Shown: in pieces, positions 1 through 8,131 of the stretch
Layout of the letters: each line of letters opens with the position of its first letter
Numbering within the stretch: position 1 is the stretch's first letter
Assembly: GCA_963737545.1 (NCBI GenBank)
Contig: CAVTTH010000005.1
Coordinates: forward strand, 1-64,000
Direction of reading: 5' to 3'
DNA length: 64,000 nt
Origin: CAVTTH01 sp963737545
GTDB taxonomy: Bacteria; Verrucomicrobiota; Verrucomicrobiia; Chthoniobacterales; UBA10450
The notes under the pieces: model-generated
Databases searched by the model: none
The model's input: the letters and a program-made list of their open reading frames with translations, nothing else
What the model was told of the DNA's origin: nothing
Program-made: the position numbers and the translations under genes

Positions 1-160
1 ACTCGCCGATGACGACGCCATCGACCGCGCTCGGCCGCCAGTTCGTCCAGCCGATGTTCGCGCCCCAGGCGGAGTTGTTCGTCGTGTTGATCGTGCTGTC
101 GCCGTCTGCGCTGGCGCCAAGCGCGAACGCAAGCAAAGAGAGAAAGAGTTTTTTCATCAT
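1..160 (-). CDS. Exported protein of unknown function, N-terminal part only
   Basis: The gene runs off the left edge of the window, so only about 53 residues are visible. They start MMKKLFLSLLAFALGASA, a clear Sec signal peptide (two lysines, then a hydrophobic stretch and an AxA-like cleavage site). The mature part opens with TINTTNNSAWGANIGWTNW, rich in Asn, Trp and Gly, which I recall as typical of secreted beta-rich verrucomicrobial proteins of unknown function. A second ATG directly follows the first, so the start could be either. It lies 41 bases downstream of the beta-helix gene on the same strand and could be co-transcribed. No function is assigned. Confidence 0.6.
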   Translation of the reverse strand, partial: MMKKLFLSLLAFALGASADGDSTINTTNNSAWGANIGWTNWRPSAVDGVVIGE

Positions 161-201
161 GGAAGTGTGGCTACGATGCACCCAAGTCTGGGGAATGATA
201 T

Positions 202-1721
202 TTAGTAACTAATATTCGCCCAGGGATCGGTAGTGCGAGTTGAAGCCGGCCCGCTATTTCCGGTGACAGCGGCCGAACCGGGCGCGGTTCGATCGACAAT
301 CGCGCCATAGACATTGTTCGCGACGATATCGTAATTTGGTCGTGTTCCCGCTCGCACTGTTCTTGATAATGACATTTCCGGCTTGAATCGACATCGATGC
401 CGCGATCGTTGTCGGTCACGTTATTGCCTTCGATGCGATTGTCGTTCGCGGTGGCATGAATCCCGGCGCCATCACCTGACACCCGAGCCATTACTGTCGC
501 AGGTATTTCCTGCCACCAATGAGTCGTTACTGACATGGATTCCGTCGCCTTTGTTCCCGGTGGCAGTGCAATCCTTGACGGTCGAGCCATTCAACGCATC
601 GATTCCGACGCCGGTTGAGGGGACCGGGGGTGGCGTTGCTATTCGTATTCCTTGTCGCGGTGCAGCCGCTGATGGTCGACGAGGGCTCTGCATGGATGCC
701 GGTAAGAAGCAGCTGCGGTACTCGAAGTTTTCGCGCGCCGTGCAGTTGGTAATGGTGCTGCCTTGATCGGCGAAGATGCCCGTACTGGCCGGATTACTCT
801 CCGCCGTGCAATTCGTCAGAGTGCTGCCTTCCCCGGCAGAAATTCCATGCCCATTGAAATTCGAGCGAGCCGTGCAGTTGGTTAAGGTGGCGTCATCATC
901 AGCAACAATTCCGCCGAGCGAATTGACGGCGGCAGTGCAATTGATGAAGACGTTACCAATACCGAGGCGAGCAAGAATGCCGTTTCCGGTATTGCCGTAG
1001 GTCGCGCAATCAATGACCGTGCTGCCGTCCGTTAGGATCTCAATCCCACTGCCACCATTGCCAGTGGCGGTGCAGTCCTTGAGGATCGCCTGGAAGGCGA
1101 ATTCGCCATCGGCTGGCTTCCTCCGGGGACGTAGAAGCCGGAGCCCGTGTTGTAACTGGCAGTGCACCCGCGAACTACCGATCCACCTCCGGCCTCGAGC
1201 CCGGAGGCGCCATTCTTGTAAAGGCGCAGATTTTCATACAGGGAGTAGAAATGCGAAGCTGCTAAGACGCCTCCGCCAGGCCAATCGCGCACCGTGCCGT
1301 TCAGAACGGCAACGTTTCTAACCCCGCCGGTAACAATGACATGAACAATTCCAGAGCCCGATCCGGAGACGCCCTTTAGCTGGAAGCCATTCAGGTCGAG
1401 CGTGACGTCGTCTGCTGCAATCTTGATCCCGCTCTTGCCGCTGACACCGGCGATGTTTCCGCTCAGGTAATACGATCCGGACGAACTGATAATAAACAGC
1501 GCCGTTGAATCTCCCGGCGTGTTCGTAGCGTTCACTTCCTTCCGCGGCTCAATCTGATCGAACGTCTTCATCGTTGGCGCGGGCGTGCCGGGAGGGGTGA
1601 GGGAGCCTTGGGCAAGGCAGGTTGAGAGTTGAGAGTTGATGGTTGAGAGCGACAACACCACAGCGCTAATGCCAGAGAAAGATCGACAGGTTGAACTTCT
1701 GATGAGGCGGATCGTTTTCAT
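202..1721 (-). pseudogene. Right-handed parallel beta-helix exported protein, frame-disrupted
   Basis: Pieces in changing frames read as one protein. The N-terminal part (start at 1721) has a signal region and GSYYLSGNIAGVSGKSGIKI; then come many NCTA..N..GI turns of about 21-23 residues, the hallmark of parallel beta-helix (pectate-lyase-like) proteins; the end reads TRTTDPWANISY. The frame is lost near 1120, 705, 625, 490, 390 and 345, the 705 and 625 changes compensating each other. Near 390 and 345 removal of one base restores the family sequence (SSGNVIIKNS, NTTNYDIVANN). Function is unknown; such proteins usually act on or bind surface polysaccharide. Either a recent pseudogene or an intact gene with base-calling errors. 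Confidence 0.75.
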
Positions 1722-1945
1722 ATTAGGTTTTCGATTGAACCGGAGCCTCGATTCGTGACGGCAGCACTGAACCCATTTCGCGTTGCGATCTCGTCGCGAG
1801 CGGGGCAACGGTTGATGGATTGTGCGCAAAGGAAGCCGCACATGACAAGGCGAAAGCGCGGCGCGGGTAGTTGTGGCGACGCCCTCCTCGTCAGGCCCGC
1901 GCTCGATCATGCGCACGCAGCGACAAACTCGTGGCAGCGCCGCGC

Positions 1946-2737
1946 TTAATATTCGCCAAAATTGGCGATGACATTCATTGCGCCGGCAGTCGGTTTTCCA
2001 TCGCTATAGGCTGGCGTGAATTGCGCATCCTTGATCGCGCCGATGAGAAAATCGCCCAGGCCGATATCCTTCGGATTCTCGGCGACCACTGAGGTGGATG
2101 TAACTTCAGAGTGCTCCCCGACATTTACGACCACCTCCGCGGCACCCCTTTCCGGCAGATCGATGGTGGTTGTTCTTTCGGCAGCCTCGAGGCGACGGCG
2201 CAGTCCACCGATTAGTTGCGGCTGAATGTAGTTAGTCAATTTGCCGACTCGTTCGCGATCGTAGGTCGCCAACGAAATCGCGATGGTGGGCTGGCCGTCT
2301 TGACGAAAGAAAAGCACCGTACCTCCCAGGTAAACCGGGACCGGTTTTCCACCGACCGTCGCCGGTTGGAATTTTCCCCAGTCGAGCGCCGTTTGGACAG
2401 CCTGCTTGAAAGCCACCTGATTGCTAACCACCGCGTACGTTGTCGCGACCGTCCCATCCTCAGCGATATCGCAGTAAAATTGGACAGCACCTTCCAGATT
2501 GGCTGTCGCCGGATCCTTCGGAAAATGGACGTAGTGAGCGAAAGAGTCGTTGCCCGGCCCAACGATTGCCGGCAGCGCCGCCCCGGTTGTCGGCGCCGCG
2601 TTCTGCGACGAACTGCTACTCGGCGTGGATGGTGCGCCAGATAAGACCGTTTTTTTCTTGCAGGCAGCAACAGAGAAAACAGCGCAGAACGCCAGGATGG
2701 TGATGAACCAGCGGCGCGAGACAGAAAAGCTAATCAT
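1946..2737 (-). CDS. Lipoprotein with TonB-like C-terminal domain
   Basis: The chosen start gives MISFSVSRRW, a hydrophobic segment and the lipobox SVAAC followed by KKK, so the protein is probably lipidated and anchored in a membrane. A Ser/Pro/Ala-rich linker follows (residues ~35-55). Around residues 65-145 the sequence resembles the TonB C-terminal fold used by periplasmic proteins (AVQFYCDIAEDGTVATTYAV, later FQPATVGGKPVPVYL), and residues ~210-260 repeat the pattern (FTPAYSDGKP). This is inferred from pattern, not alignment. Upstream ATGs in frame exist but lie before the signal sequence. The gene is divergent from the dienelactone hydrolase at 2862, with about 125 bases between them for both promoters. 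Confidence 0.75.
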   Translation of the reverse strand: MISFSVSRRWFITILAFCAVFSVAACKKKTVLSGAPSTPSSSSSQNAAPTTGAALPAIVGPGNDSFAHYVHFPKDPATANLEGAVQFYCDIAEDGTVATTYAVVSNQVAFKQAVQTALDWGKFQPATVGGKPVPVYLGGTVLFFRQDGQPTIAISLATYDRERVGKLTNYIQPQLIGGLRRRLEAAERTTTIDLPERGAAEVVVNVGEHSEVTSTSVVAENPKDIGLGDFLIGAIKDAQFTPAYSDGKPTAGAMNVIANFGEY

Positions 2738-2861
2738 CGTTGAATTGGCTCCGAGTAACCTTGGACGCGGTTTTTCGCAAGTTCGGCGAGCGCTCATTTT
2801 CGTCTCCGACCGCGGGAAAGAGTTGCCAGTTCTGTCGCAACTTGGATTTAATCGTGGCAAG

Positions 2862-3677
2862 ATGAAACGAAGCTTTTTGGATTTGATGGGAGTCGCCCGG
2901 GCGCTGGCCGGCTCGTTAATCATTCTGGTTCTAACCTGGCAGAGCGTTGCCGCACAAGATTGGGCGAAAGCGCGGCTCGAGAAATCGCCGCGGCACCGCG
3001 AGTATGTCGATATCAAATCGGGCGGCCGCTCGATCAAGGCGTTCGTCGTTTATCCGGAGTCGAAAGACAAGACGCCGGTCGTGCTGGTCATTCACGAAAT
3101 CTTCGGGCTGACCGATTGGGTGAAAAGCCTTTGCGATCAGCTTGCTGAAAACGGCGTGATCGCGATCTGCCCCGATCTGTTGTCTGGGCAAGCGTATCCC
3201 GATGATGTCGACGGTGCGGTCAAAGCGATCTCGGCGTTACCGAAGCCGCAGGTGAAAGGCGATCTCGATGCCACAGCGGAGTTTGCCCTAACGAAGATTC
3301 CGGCGTCCAATGGCACGCTGGCGGTCTGTGGATTTTGTTGGGGCGGGGGATGGACCTTCAGCTATGCGAACGAAAATTCGAAACTAAAAGCCGCGTATTC
3401 ATTTTACGGGACTGCGCCGGACGAGGCGTCGAAAGTAGCGAACATCGCGTGTCCCGTTTACGGATTCTACGGCGAGAACGATGCACGGGTGGACGCGACG
3501 ATTCCAAAGGCCGAGGAGCTGATGAAGGCGGCGAGCAAGAAATATGAGCCGGTAATTTACAAAGGCGCCGGTCACGGTTTCATGCGCGACGGCGAGTCGC
3601 CCACCGGCAAGCCGGAAAACAAGAAGGCGCGCGACGATGCCTGGGCGCGGTGGAAGACGCTGCTGAAGCAGCTTTGA
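2862..3677 (+). CDS. Dienelactone hydrolase family protein, exported
   Basis: An alpha/beta-hydrolase of 271 residues. The N-terminus has a signal peptide with likely cleavage after SVAA (about residue 31), so it acts outside the cytoplasm. The dienelactone hydrolase core follows: HEIFGL with its family Glu (about residue 79), the nucleophile motif GFCWGG (Cys159), Asp207 in GENDARV and His238 in GAGHGF, forming a complete Cys-Asp-His triad. Members hydrolyse dienelactones or other small esters; the natural substrate here is unknown. ATG 2862 was chosen because it begins the signal peptide; the open frame extends further upstream through the divergent gene. It stands alone, followed by a palindromic repeat. 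Confidence 0.88.
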   Translation: MKRSFLDLMGVARALAGSLIILVLTWQSVAAQDWAKARLEKSPRHREYVDIKSGGRSIKAFVVYPESKDKTPVVLVIHEIFGLTDWVKSLCDQLAENGVIAICPDLLSGQAYPDDVDGAVKAISALPKPQVKGDLDATAEFALTKIPASNGTLAVCGFCWGGGWTFSYANENSKLKAAYSFYGTAPDEASKVANIACPVYGFYGENDARVDATIPKAEELMKAASKKYEPVIYKGAGHGFMRDGESPTGKPENKKARDDAWARWKTLLKQL

Positions 3678-3698
3678 ATTTGGCCGCTCCAAGTTCAG

Positions 3699-3786
3699 GT
3701 AGGGACGGCGCGCTGCGCCGTCCGCAGATGCTTGGAAGAGACATCGCGCTACGTTGCGCGCGGACGCCGCAGCGCGGCGTCCCTAC
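3699..3786. repeat. Intergenic inverted repeat, GTAGGGACGGCGCGC family
   Basis: Left arm GTAGGGACGGCGCGCTGCGC and right arm GCAGCGCGGCGTCCCTAC are near-complements separated by about 40 bases that contain another short pair (CGCGCTACG/TTGCGCGCG). It lies between two genes on the same strand, so it may fold in transcripts or mark a non-autonomous mobile repeat. No second copy was seen in this window. Confidence 0.7.
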
Positions 3787-3849
3787 CGCATGAAATAAAC
3801 CTTGCGCGGGCCAAGCTTTCTCGCTGATCGTTTCGGATTCGTGAATGAG

Positions 3850-4359
3850 ATGAACAAGGAATCGTCGCCAAACATTTGGGAAGGAGTGGCTGCCGGCTTC
3901 ATCGGAGGAATTGTTGCGTCCTACATGATGGAACAATTCCAAGTTCTTTGGGCACATTACGCCGCGGAAAAGAACAGCAAGGGTCGCGCAAAGAAATCGC
4001 GCAAGGAGCCAACAACGGTCAAAGCGGCGGCGGTCATTTCCGAAGGCGTGTTCGATCACAAATTAACGAAAGCGCAAAAGAAACTGGCGGGACCAGCCGT
4101 GCATTACGCGATGGGCGCGGCCTCCGGGGCGGTTTACGGGGCGGCGGCGGAATTGGCGCCGAGCGTTACCGCGGGAGCAGGGCTCCCGTTTGGCGCGGCC
4201 GTCTGGCTGGTTGCCGACGACATCACGCTTCCGGCCGTGGGTCTGGCAAAATGGCCGCAGGAGTATCCGCTTTCGACCCACATGTATGCGCTGGCATCGC
4301 ACCTTGTCTACGGCCTAACGACTGAAGCGGTGCGACGAGCCGTGCGCGGTATTTTTTAG
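3850..4359 (+). CDS. DUF1440-like membrane protein
   Basis: About 169 residues starting MNKESSPNIWEG. A first membrane segment (GVAAGFIGGIVASYMMEQF) is followed by a basic stretch (about residues 40-55), then small-residue-rich segments AVHYAMGAASGAVYGAAAE and LPFGAAVWLVADDITLPAVG and a C-terminal segment ALASHLVYGLTTEAVR. This matches the general pattern of the YagU/DUF1440 family of inner-membrane proteins, whose role is not well known. The ATG at 3850 was preferred to the longer frame from 3802 because it begins the compact hydrophobic protein. It ends only 9 bases before the MBL-rhodanese gene, so the two are probably co-transcribed with the molybdoenzyme downstream. Confidence 0.7.
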   Translation: MNKESSPNIWEGVAAGFIGGIVASYMMEQFQVLWAHYAAEKNSKGRAKKSRKEPTTVKAAAVISEGVFDHKLTKAQKKLAGPAVHYAMGAASGAVYGAAAELAPSVTAGAGLPFGAAVWLVADDITLPAVGLAKWPQEYPLSTHMYALASHLVYGLTTEAVRRAVRGIF

Positions 4360-4368
4360 GAGGAAACT

Positions 4369-5757
4369 ATGTCCCTGGTCTTTGAACGCGTTTTAACTGA
4401 TGGCATCGCGCACGTTTCGTACTTGATTGGCGACGACAAGGACGGGATCGCGGCGGTAATCGATCCGCGCCCTGACGTGGAAATTTATCTCGAGCTGGCG
4501 CGAGAGAGGAACGTTTCCGTTACCCATATATTCGAAACGCACATCCACGCGGATCTGGTTAGCGGATCGCGGGAGCTGGCGGATCGAACAGGAACGGCAA
4601 AGGTTTTTGCGAGTGTGGAGGGTGGGGCACAATACGGATTCGATCGTGAGGACGTGCGCGATGGTCAGAGATTCGAATTCGGTTCACTCATCCTGACAGC
4701 GCGGCACACGCCCGGTCACACCCCGGAACACATGAGCTATGTGGCGGCGGACGACGAGCATCCGGAAACGCCATGGGGCGTTTTCACGGGCGACTCGCTG
4801 TTTGTCAATTCGGCCGGCCGCCCGGATTTGCTCGGCCGCGACGCGGACATATTAGCGTCGCAACTTTACGACACGCTTTATGATTTTTTTGCGAAGCTGG
4901 ACGACGGCGTAATTATCTATCCATCGCACGGATCGGGTTCACCGTGTGGCGCCGATATCGGCGATCGGCTCGACAGCACGATCGGTTACGAGAAGCGCTT
5001 CAACCCGTATTACCAGCGAAAGGAACGCCAGGATTTCGTCGACTACGCGCTTTCCACAGCACCTCCGGAACCGACTTACTACAAGCGGATGAAAAAGGTG
5101 AACGCCGCGGGGCCGGAGATCCTCGGGCGGCTACCGATTATTCCGGCGCTGCCGCGGAAGGAGTTTAAAGCTGCGGTGGACAAGAAGGAGTCGCAGTTGG
5201 TGGACACGCGCACGATGCTCGCATTCGGCGGCGGGCACATCGAGGGGGCGTTGAATATGGCCGCGGCGCCCATCCTTTCGATCTGGGCCGGCTGGTTGCT
5301 CGACCCGGAAAAGCCGATCCTGCTTGTTCTCGAACGCGAAAGTGATGTGGAGAAGGTGTCGCAGCTTTTCGTGAGAACGGGCTACACGAAGTTTGCCGGC
5401 TATCTCGTCGGCGGGATGAAAGCCTGGAATAATGCCAGTTATCCATTGCAGGTTTTGCCGCAGATGACCGTGCACGATGTCAAAGCGTCGGAGAATGGAT
5501 TGCAACTGCTCGATGTTCGTGGACCAGATGAATGGAGGCACGGACACATTCCGGGAGCGCGACACGTCTTTCTTCCCAGATTACACGAACGCTTCTCCGA
5601 GCTGGAGCAGGCGCAACCCGTCGTGGTTTATTGCGAAAGCGGCTACCGCTCGAGCCTGGCCGGAAGCATTTTGCAGCGTGGAGGTTTCTCCGATGTGCGT
5701 AATCTGCCTGGCAGCTGGGCAGCGTGGAGAGCCGCGAAGTTCCCGGTCGAGAAATGA
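4369..5757 (+). CDS. MBL-fold metallohydrolase with two rhodanese domains
   Basis: 462 residues. Residues ~1-240 are a metallo-beta-lactamase fold of the persulfide dioxygenase/glyoxalase II type: THIHAD at 57-62, then HTPGHTPEH and GDSLF supply the metal ligands. Two rhodanese modules follow. The first (about 265-350) has no cysteine at the active loop (LVLERESD), while the second has YCESGYRSS with Cys422. The protein probably oxidises or relays persulfide sulfur in the cytoplasm; this is inference from the family. An AGGAGG Shine-Dalgarno lies 6 bases before the ATG. The stop overlaps the start of the next gene (ATGA), suggesting translational coupling with the sulfite-oxidase-like enzyme and a shared role in sulfur oxidation. 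Confidence 0.9.
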   Translation: MSLVFERVLTDGIAHVSYLIGDDKDGIAAVIDPRPDVEIYLELARERNVSVTHIFETHIHADLVSGSRELADRTGTAKVFASVEGGAQYGFDREDVRDGQRFEFGSLILTARHTPGHTPEHMSYVAADDEHPETPWGVFTGDSLFVNSAGRPDLLGRDADILASQLYDTLYDFFAKLDDGVIIYPSHGSGSPCGADIGDRLDSTIGYEKRFNPYYQRKERQDFVDYALSTAPPEPTYYKRMKKVNAAGPEILGRLPIIPALPRKEFKAAVDKKESQLVDTRTMLAFGGGHIEGALNMAAAPILSIWAGWLLDPEKPILLVLERESDVEKVSQLFVRTGYTKFAGYLVGGMKAWNNASYPLQVLPQMTVHDVKASENGLQLLDVRGPDEWRHGHIPGARHVFLPRLHERFSELEQAQPVVVYCESGYRSSLAGSILQRGGFSDVRNLPGSWAAWRAAKFPVEK

Positions 5758-6818
5758 TCAAGGACGGCGGTAGGTTGATCGTTCGCGAGGACGATCCGCC
5801 GAACCTGGAGATGCCGTTCGCCACGCTCGACGGGTTCACCACCCCTAACGAATCATTCTACGTTCGCTGCCATTACCCGATTCCAGAGATCACCGAGCGC
5901 ACCTGGTCGCTCAGCGTCGAAGGCGCGTTGGAGAATCCGTTCCAGCTCAATTACGGAGAGCTGCGCAAAATGGAGTCGCGTGAGGTTCCGGTGACACTGG
6001 AATGCGCCGGGAATAACCGCATATTTCTCGAACCCAAAGTCAAAGGTGTGCAATGGGCGCTCGGCGCAGTCGGCAACGCGATCTGGAAAGGGGTACCGCT
6101 CTCCGCCTTGCTTGCTCGCGCCGGGGTCAGTGCGAGCGCGACAGAAATCATTCTGGAAGGAGTTGATGCCGGACCAGTGGATAAGACGCCGCGGCCGGCG
6201 GGCGATGTTCAGTTCGCACGCAGCGTGCCGCTGGAAAAAGCGATGGATGACGTTCTGCTGGCGTATGAAATGAATGGCGAGCTCTTGACGCCGGCCCATG
6301 GATTTCCTTTGCGGGCGATTGTGCCGGGTTGGTACGCGATGGCCTCGGTGAAATGGCTGCGTCGGATTATCGTCACCGACAGGCCGTTTGCTGGCTATTA
6401 TCAATCCGTCGATTACGCCTACTGGGAACGGCACGGCGAATTAGCTACGCTCGTGCCGATCACATCGATGCCGGTGAAAGCGGAGATCGCCTGGCCGGAA
6501 GCTGGCGACGTGGTTCAAAGGAATTCCGATGTTCGGGTGCGCGGTGCCGCCTGGACTTCGGATGCCGAGATCACGGAAGTCGAATTGAGCACCGATGGCG
6601 GCGCGACGTGGGCCGCAACGCAGCTTCTCGGGAGTCACGAGCAGAATGCCTGGAGACTTTGGGAGTGCAACTGGCGGACCCCGGAAAATCCAGGGAAGCG
6701 AATGCTCGTGGCGCGCGCAAAGGATTCCCGCGGGCGCACCCAGGCCTCCGTTCACGACCCGGATCGCGGAACGTACATGATCAGTCATTGCCTGCCGACC
6801 GAAGTGGAAGTGCGCTAG
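5754..6818 (+). CDS. Sulfite oxidase-family molybdopterin enzyme
   Basis: About 354 residues with the two domains of the sulfite oxidase family: an oxidoreductase molybdopterin domain (about 25-225), containing TLECAGNNR where Cys84 is the expected molybdenum ligand, and a C-terminal Ig-like Mo-co dimerisation domain (about 240-350; AWTSDAEITEVELSTDGG). No heme domain and no signal peptide are visible, so this copy looks cytoplasmic, unlike many periplasmic sulfite dehydrogenases. The ATG at 5754 overlaps the upstream stop as ATGA. Paired with a persulfide-dioxygenase-like protein, the likely role is oxidation of sulfite formed from persulfide. Electron acceptor unknown. Confidence 0.88.
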   Translation: MIKDGGRLIVREDDPPNLEMPFATLDGFTTPNESFYVRCHYPIPEITERTWSLSVEGALENPFQLNYGELRKMESREVPVTLECAGNNRIFLEPKVKGVQWALGAVGNAIWKGVPLSALLARAGVSASATEIILEGVDAGPVDKTPRPAGDVQFARSVPLEKAMDDVLLAYEMNGELLTPAHGFPLRAIVPGWYAMASVKWLRRIIVTDRPFAGYYQSVDYAYWERHGELATLVPITSMPVKAEIAWPEAGDVVQRNSDVRVRGAAWTSDAEITEVELSTDGGATWAATQLLGSHEQNAWRLWECNWRTPENPGKRMLVARAKDSRGRTQASVHDPDRGTYMISHCLPTEVEVR

Positions 6819-7045
6819 ACTGAGCGGCGGTTAGGGAAGTTGTCATTGACTTTTAGTCCGGTTTTTCCGAAAAAAATGGAATATGACCGCCCGGATTGTT
6901 CACTCCGACGGCTGGCCTCGGTCCCGCCAGGGCGCGGACTGTATTCCGGCTGAAAACTTCACTCGGCTGATTTTAACCCAACTCACAGACCGCCGAGGTC
7001 TGACTCGCCCGCGAGCAGCCTTATAGATCATCAATCTGGCGTCCA

Positions 7046-8131
7046 ATGCCGAGTAGTCCTCTTACAGCCAGAGAGAGCCGGGTCATCTTCCGATGCGGGC
7101 GCGATTACACCGTGCGGGATCTGATTGACGCGGGCTACTTCTGTGGCGAGCTAAAACTGATGTGGGACGAACTCCTTTCCGGCATCGAAGCCGAAAGACA
7201 GGCTGACGAATCAAACCTCGAAGCCGATGATGAAGCAGTGGCCTCGGATGCGGAAGCGTTTCGCTACGAAAACGACCTGATCACAGCCGAAGAGACAGAA
7301 CATTGGCTGGAGGAGCAGGGTTTAACGCTGGGCGATTTTACGGATTACATCCTTCGCCGATATTGGCGGAACGTCCTGGGCGCGAAAGTGGAAGCGAATG
7401 GGATGCCATTTCTTGCAGCTCCGCTCGAATTGCGCGAGTTGCTGGTGACCGAACTCATTTTTTCCGGCGAATTTGGGCGGCTCGCGAAGCGGCTGAGCTG
7501 GCAAGTCGCTGCGAGTCATGTCGTAAGCGACGACGAACTCGATCCGGGATTGATCGAGGCCGAGCGCGAACGCTTTTTCGCTCGCGAAGGAATCGACGCG
7601 GAAGAGTTGCCTCGATGGCTTGATCAGTTGGAACGCGACCCTTCGTGGTTCAGCGAAATGGTTTCGATGCAGGCGAAATATCGACGGCACAGCGAAATCC
7701 TGCTCTCAGGCGCCGCGCTCGGCCAGGAGCTGGCCAACCTTCGGCTGCCGTTGACGCGCTTCGAACTCGAAATTGTTGAGGTGGAGTCGCGCGACGCCGC
7801 CGCTGAAGCACTATTGTGCATCCGCGAAGACGGGATGACGATGGAGGAAGTGGCATCCGAAAGCCGTTATCCCTACCGCCGCACAACGGCATTACTTGAC
7901 GATATTCCGGCTGATTCGCAGCAGAAATTTCTCAGCGTTTCGGCCGGAGAAGTGCTCGATCCAATCGCCCGCGGGGATGGATTTCAGTTGTGCCGGGTGA
8001 TGGGAAAATCTGAGCCGAGCCTGGATGACCCAGCGGTACGAACGCGGGTCGAAGCGCGAATTCTCGAGCGTCATTTTTTCGAACTAACGGCGAAACACAT
8101 TGAGTGGACCGGGGCAATGCCGACGTCATGA
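7046..8131 (+). CDS. PpiC/SurA-like peptidyl-prolyl isomerase-related protein of a secretion operon
   Basis: 361 residues, acidic, without signal peptide or membrane segment. A SurA-N-like helical part runs to about residue 235 (LSWQVAASHVVSDDELDPG, then MVSMQAKYRRHSEILLS). The C-terminal ~120 residues look like a degenerate parvulin domain ending GFQLCRVMGKSEPSLDD and a helix. Such PpiC-related proteins are known beside peptidase-containing ABC exporters, where they are thought to keep the cargo unfolded or assist maturation; that role is inferred. The stop overlaps the exporter start as ATGA, so the two are translationally coupled. About 225 bases upstream are non-coding and probably hold the operon promoter, but no clear promoter was recognised. 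Confidence 0.75.
   Translation: MPSSPLTARESRVIFRCGRDYTVRDLIDAGYFCGELKLMWDELLSGIEAERQADESNLEADDEAVASDAEAFRYENDLITAEETEHWLEEQGLTLGDFTDYILRRYWRNVLGAKVEANGMPFLAAPLELRELLVTELIFSGEFGRLAKRLSWQVAASHVVSDDELDPGLIEAERERFFAREGIDAEELPRWLDQLERDPSWFSEMVSMQAKYRRHSEILLSGAALGQELANLRLPLTRFELEIVEVESRDAAAEALLCIREDGMTMEEVASESRYPYRRTTALLDDIPADSQQKFLSVSAGEVLDPIARGDGFQLCRVMGKSEPSLDDPAVRTRVEARILERHFFELTAKHIEWTGAMPTS

Noticed and set aside
6820..7045. Possible sigma-54 or sigma-70 promoter or a Gly-Gly precursor peptide ahead of the secretion operon.
   Set aside because: Spacing of the GG/GC elements near 7031 is wrong and no small ORF with a leader was found.
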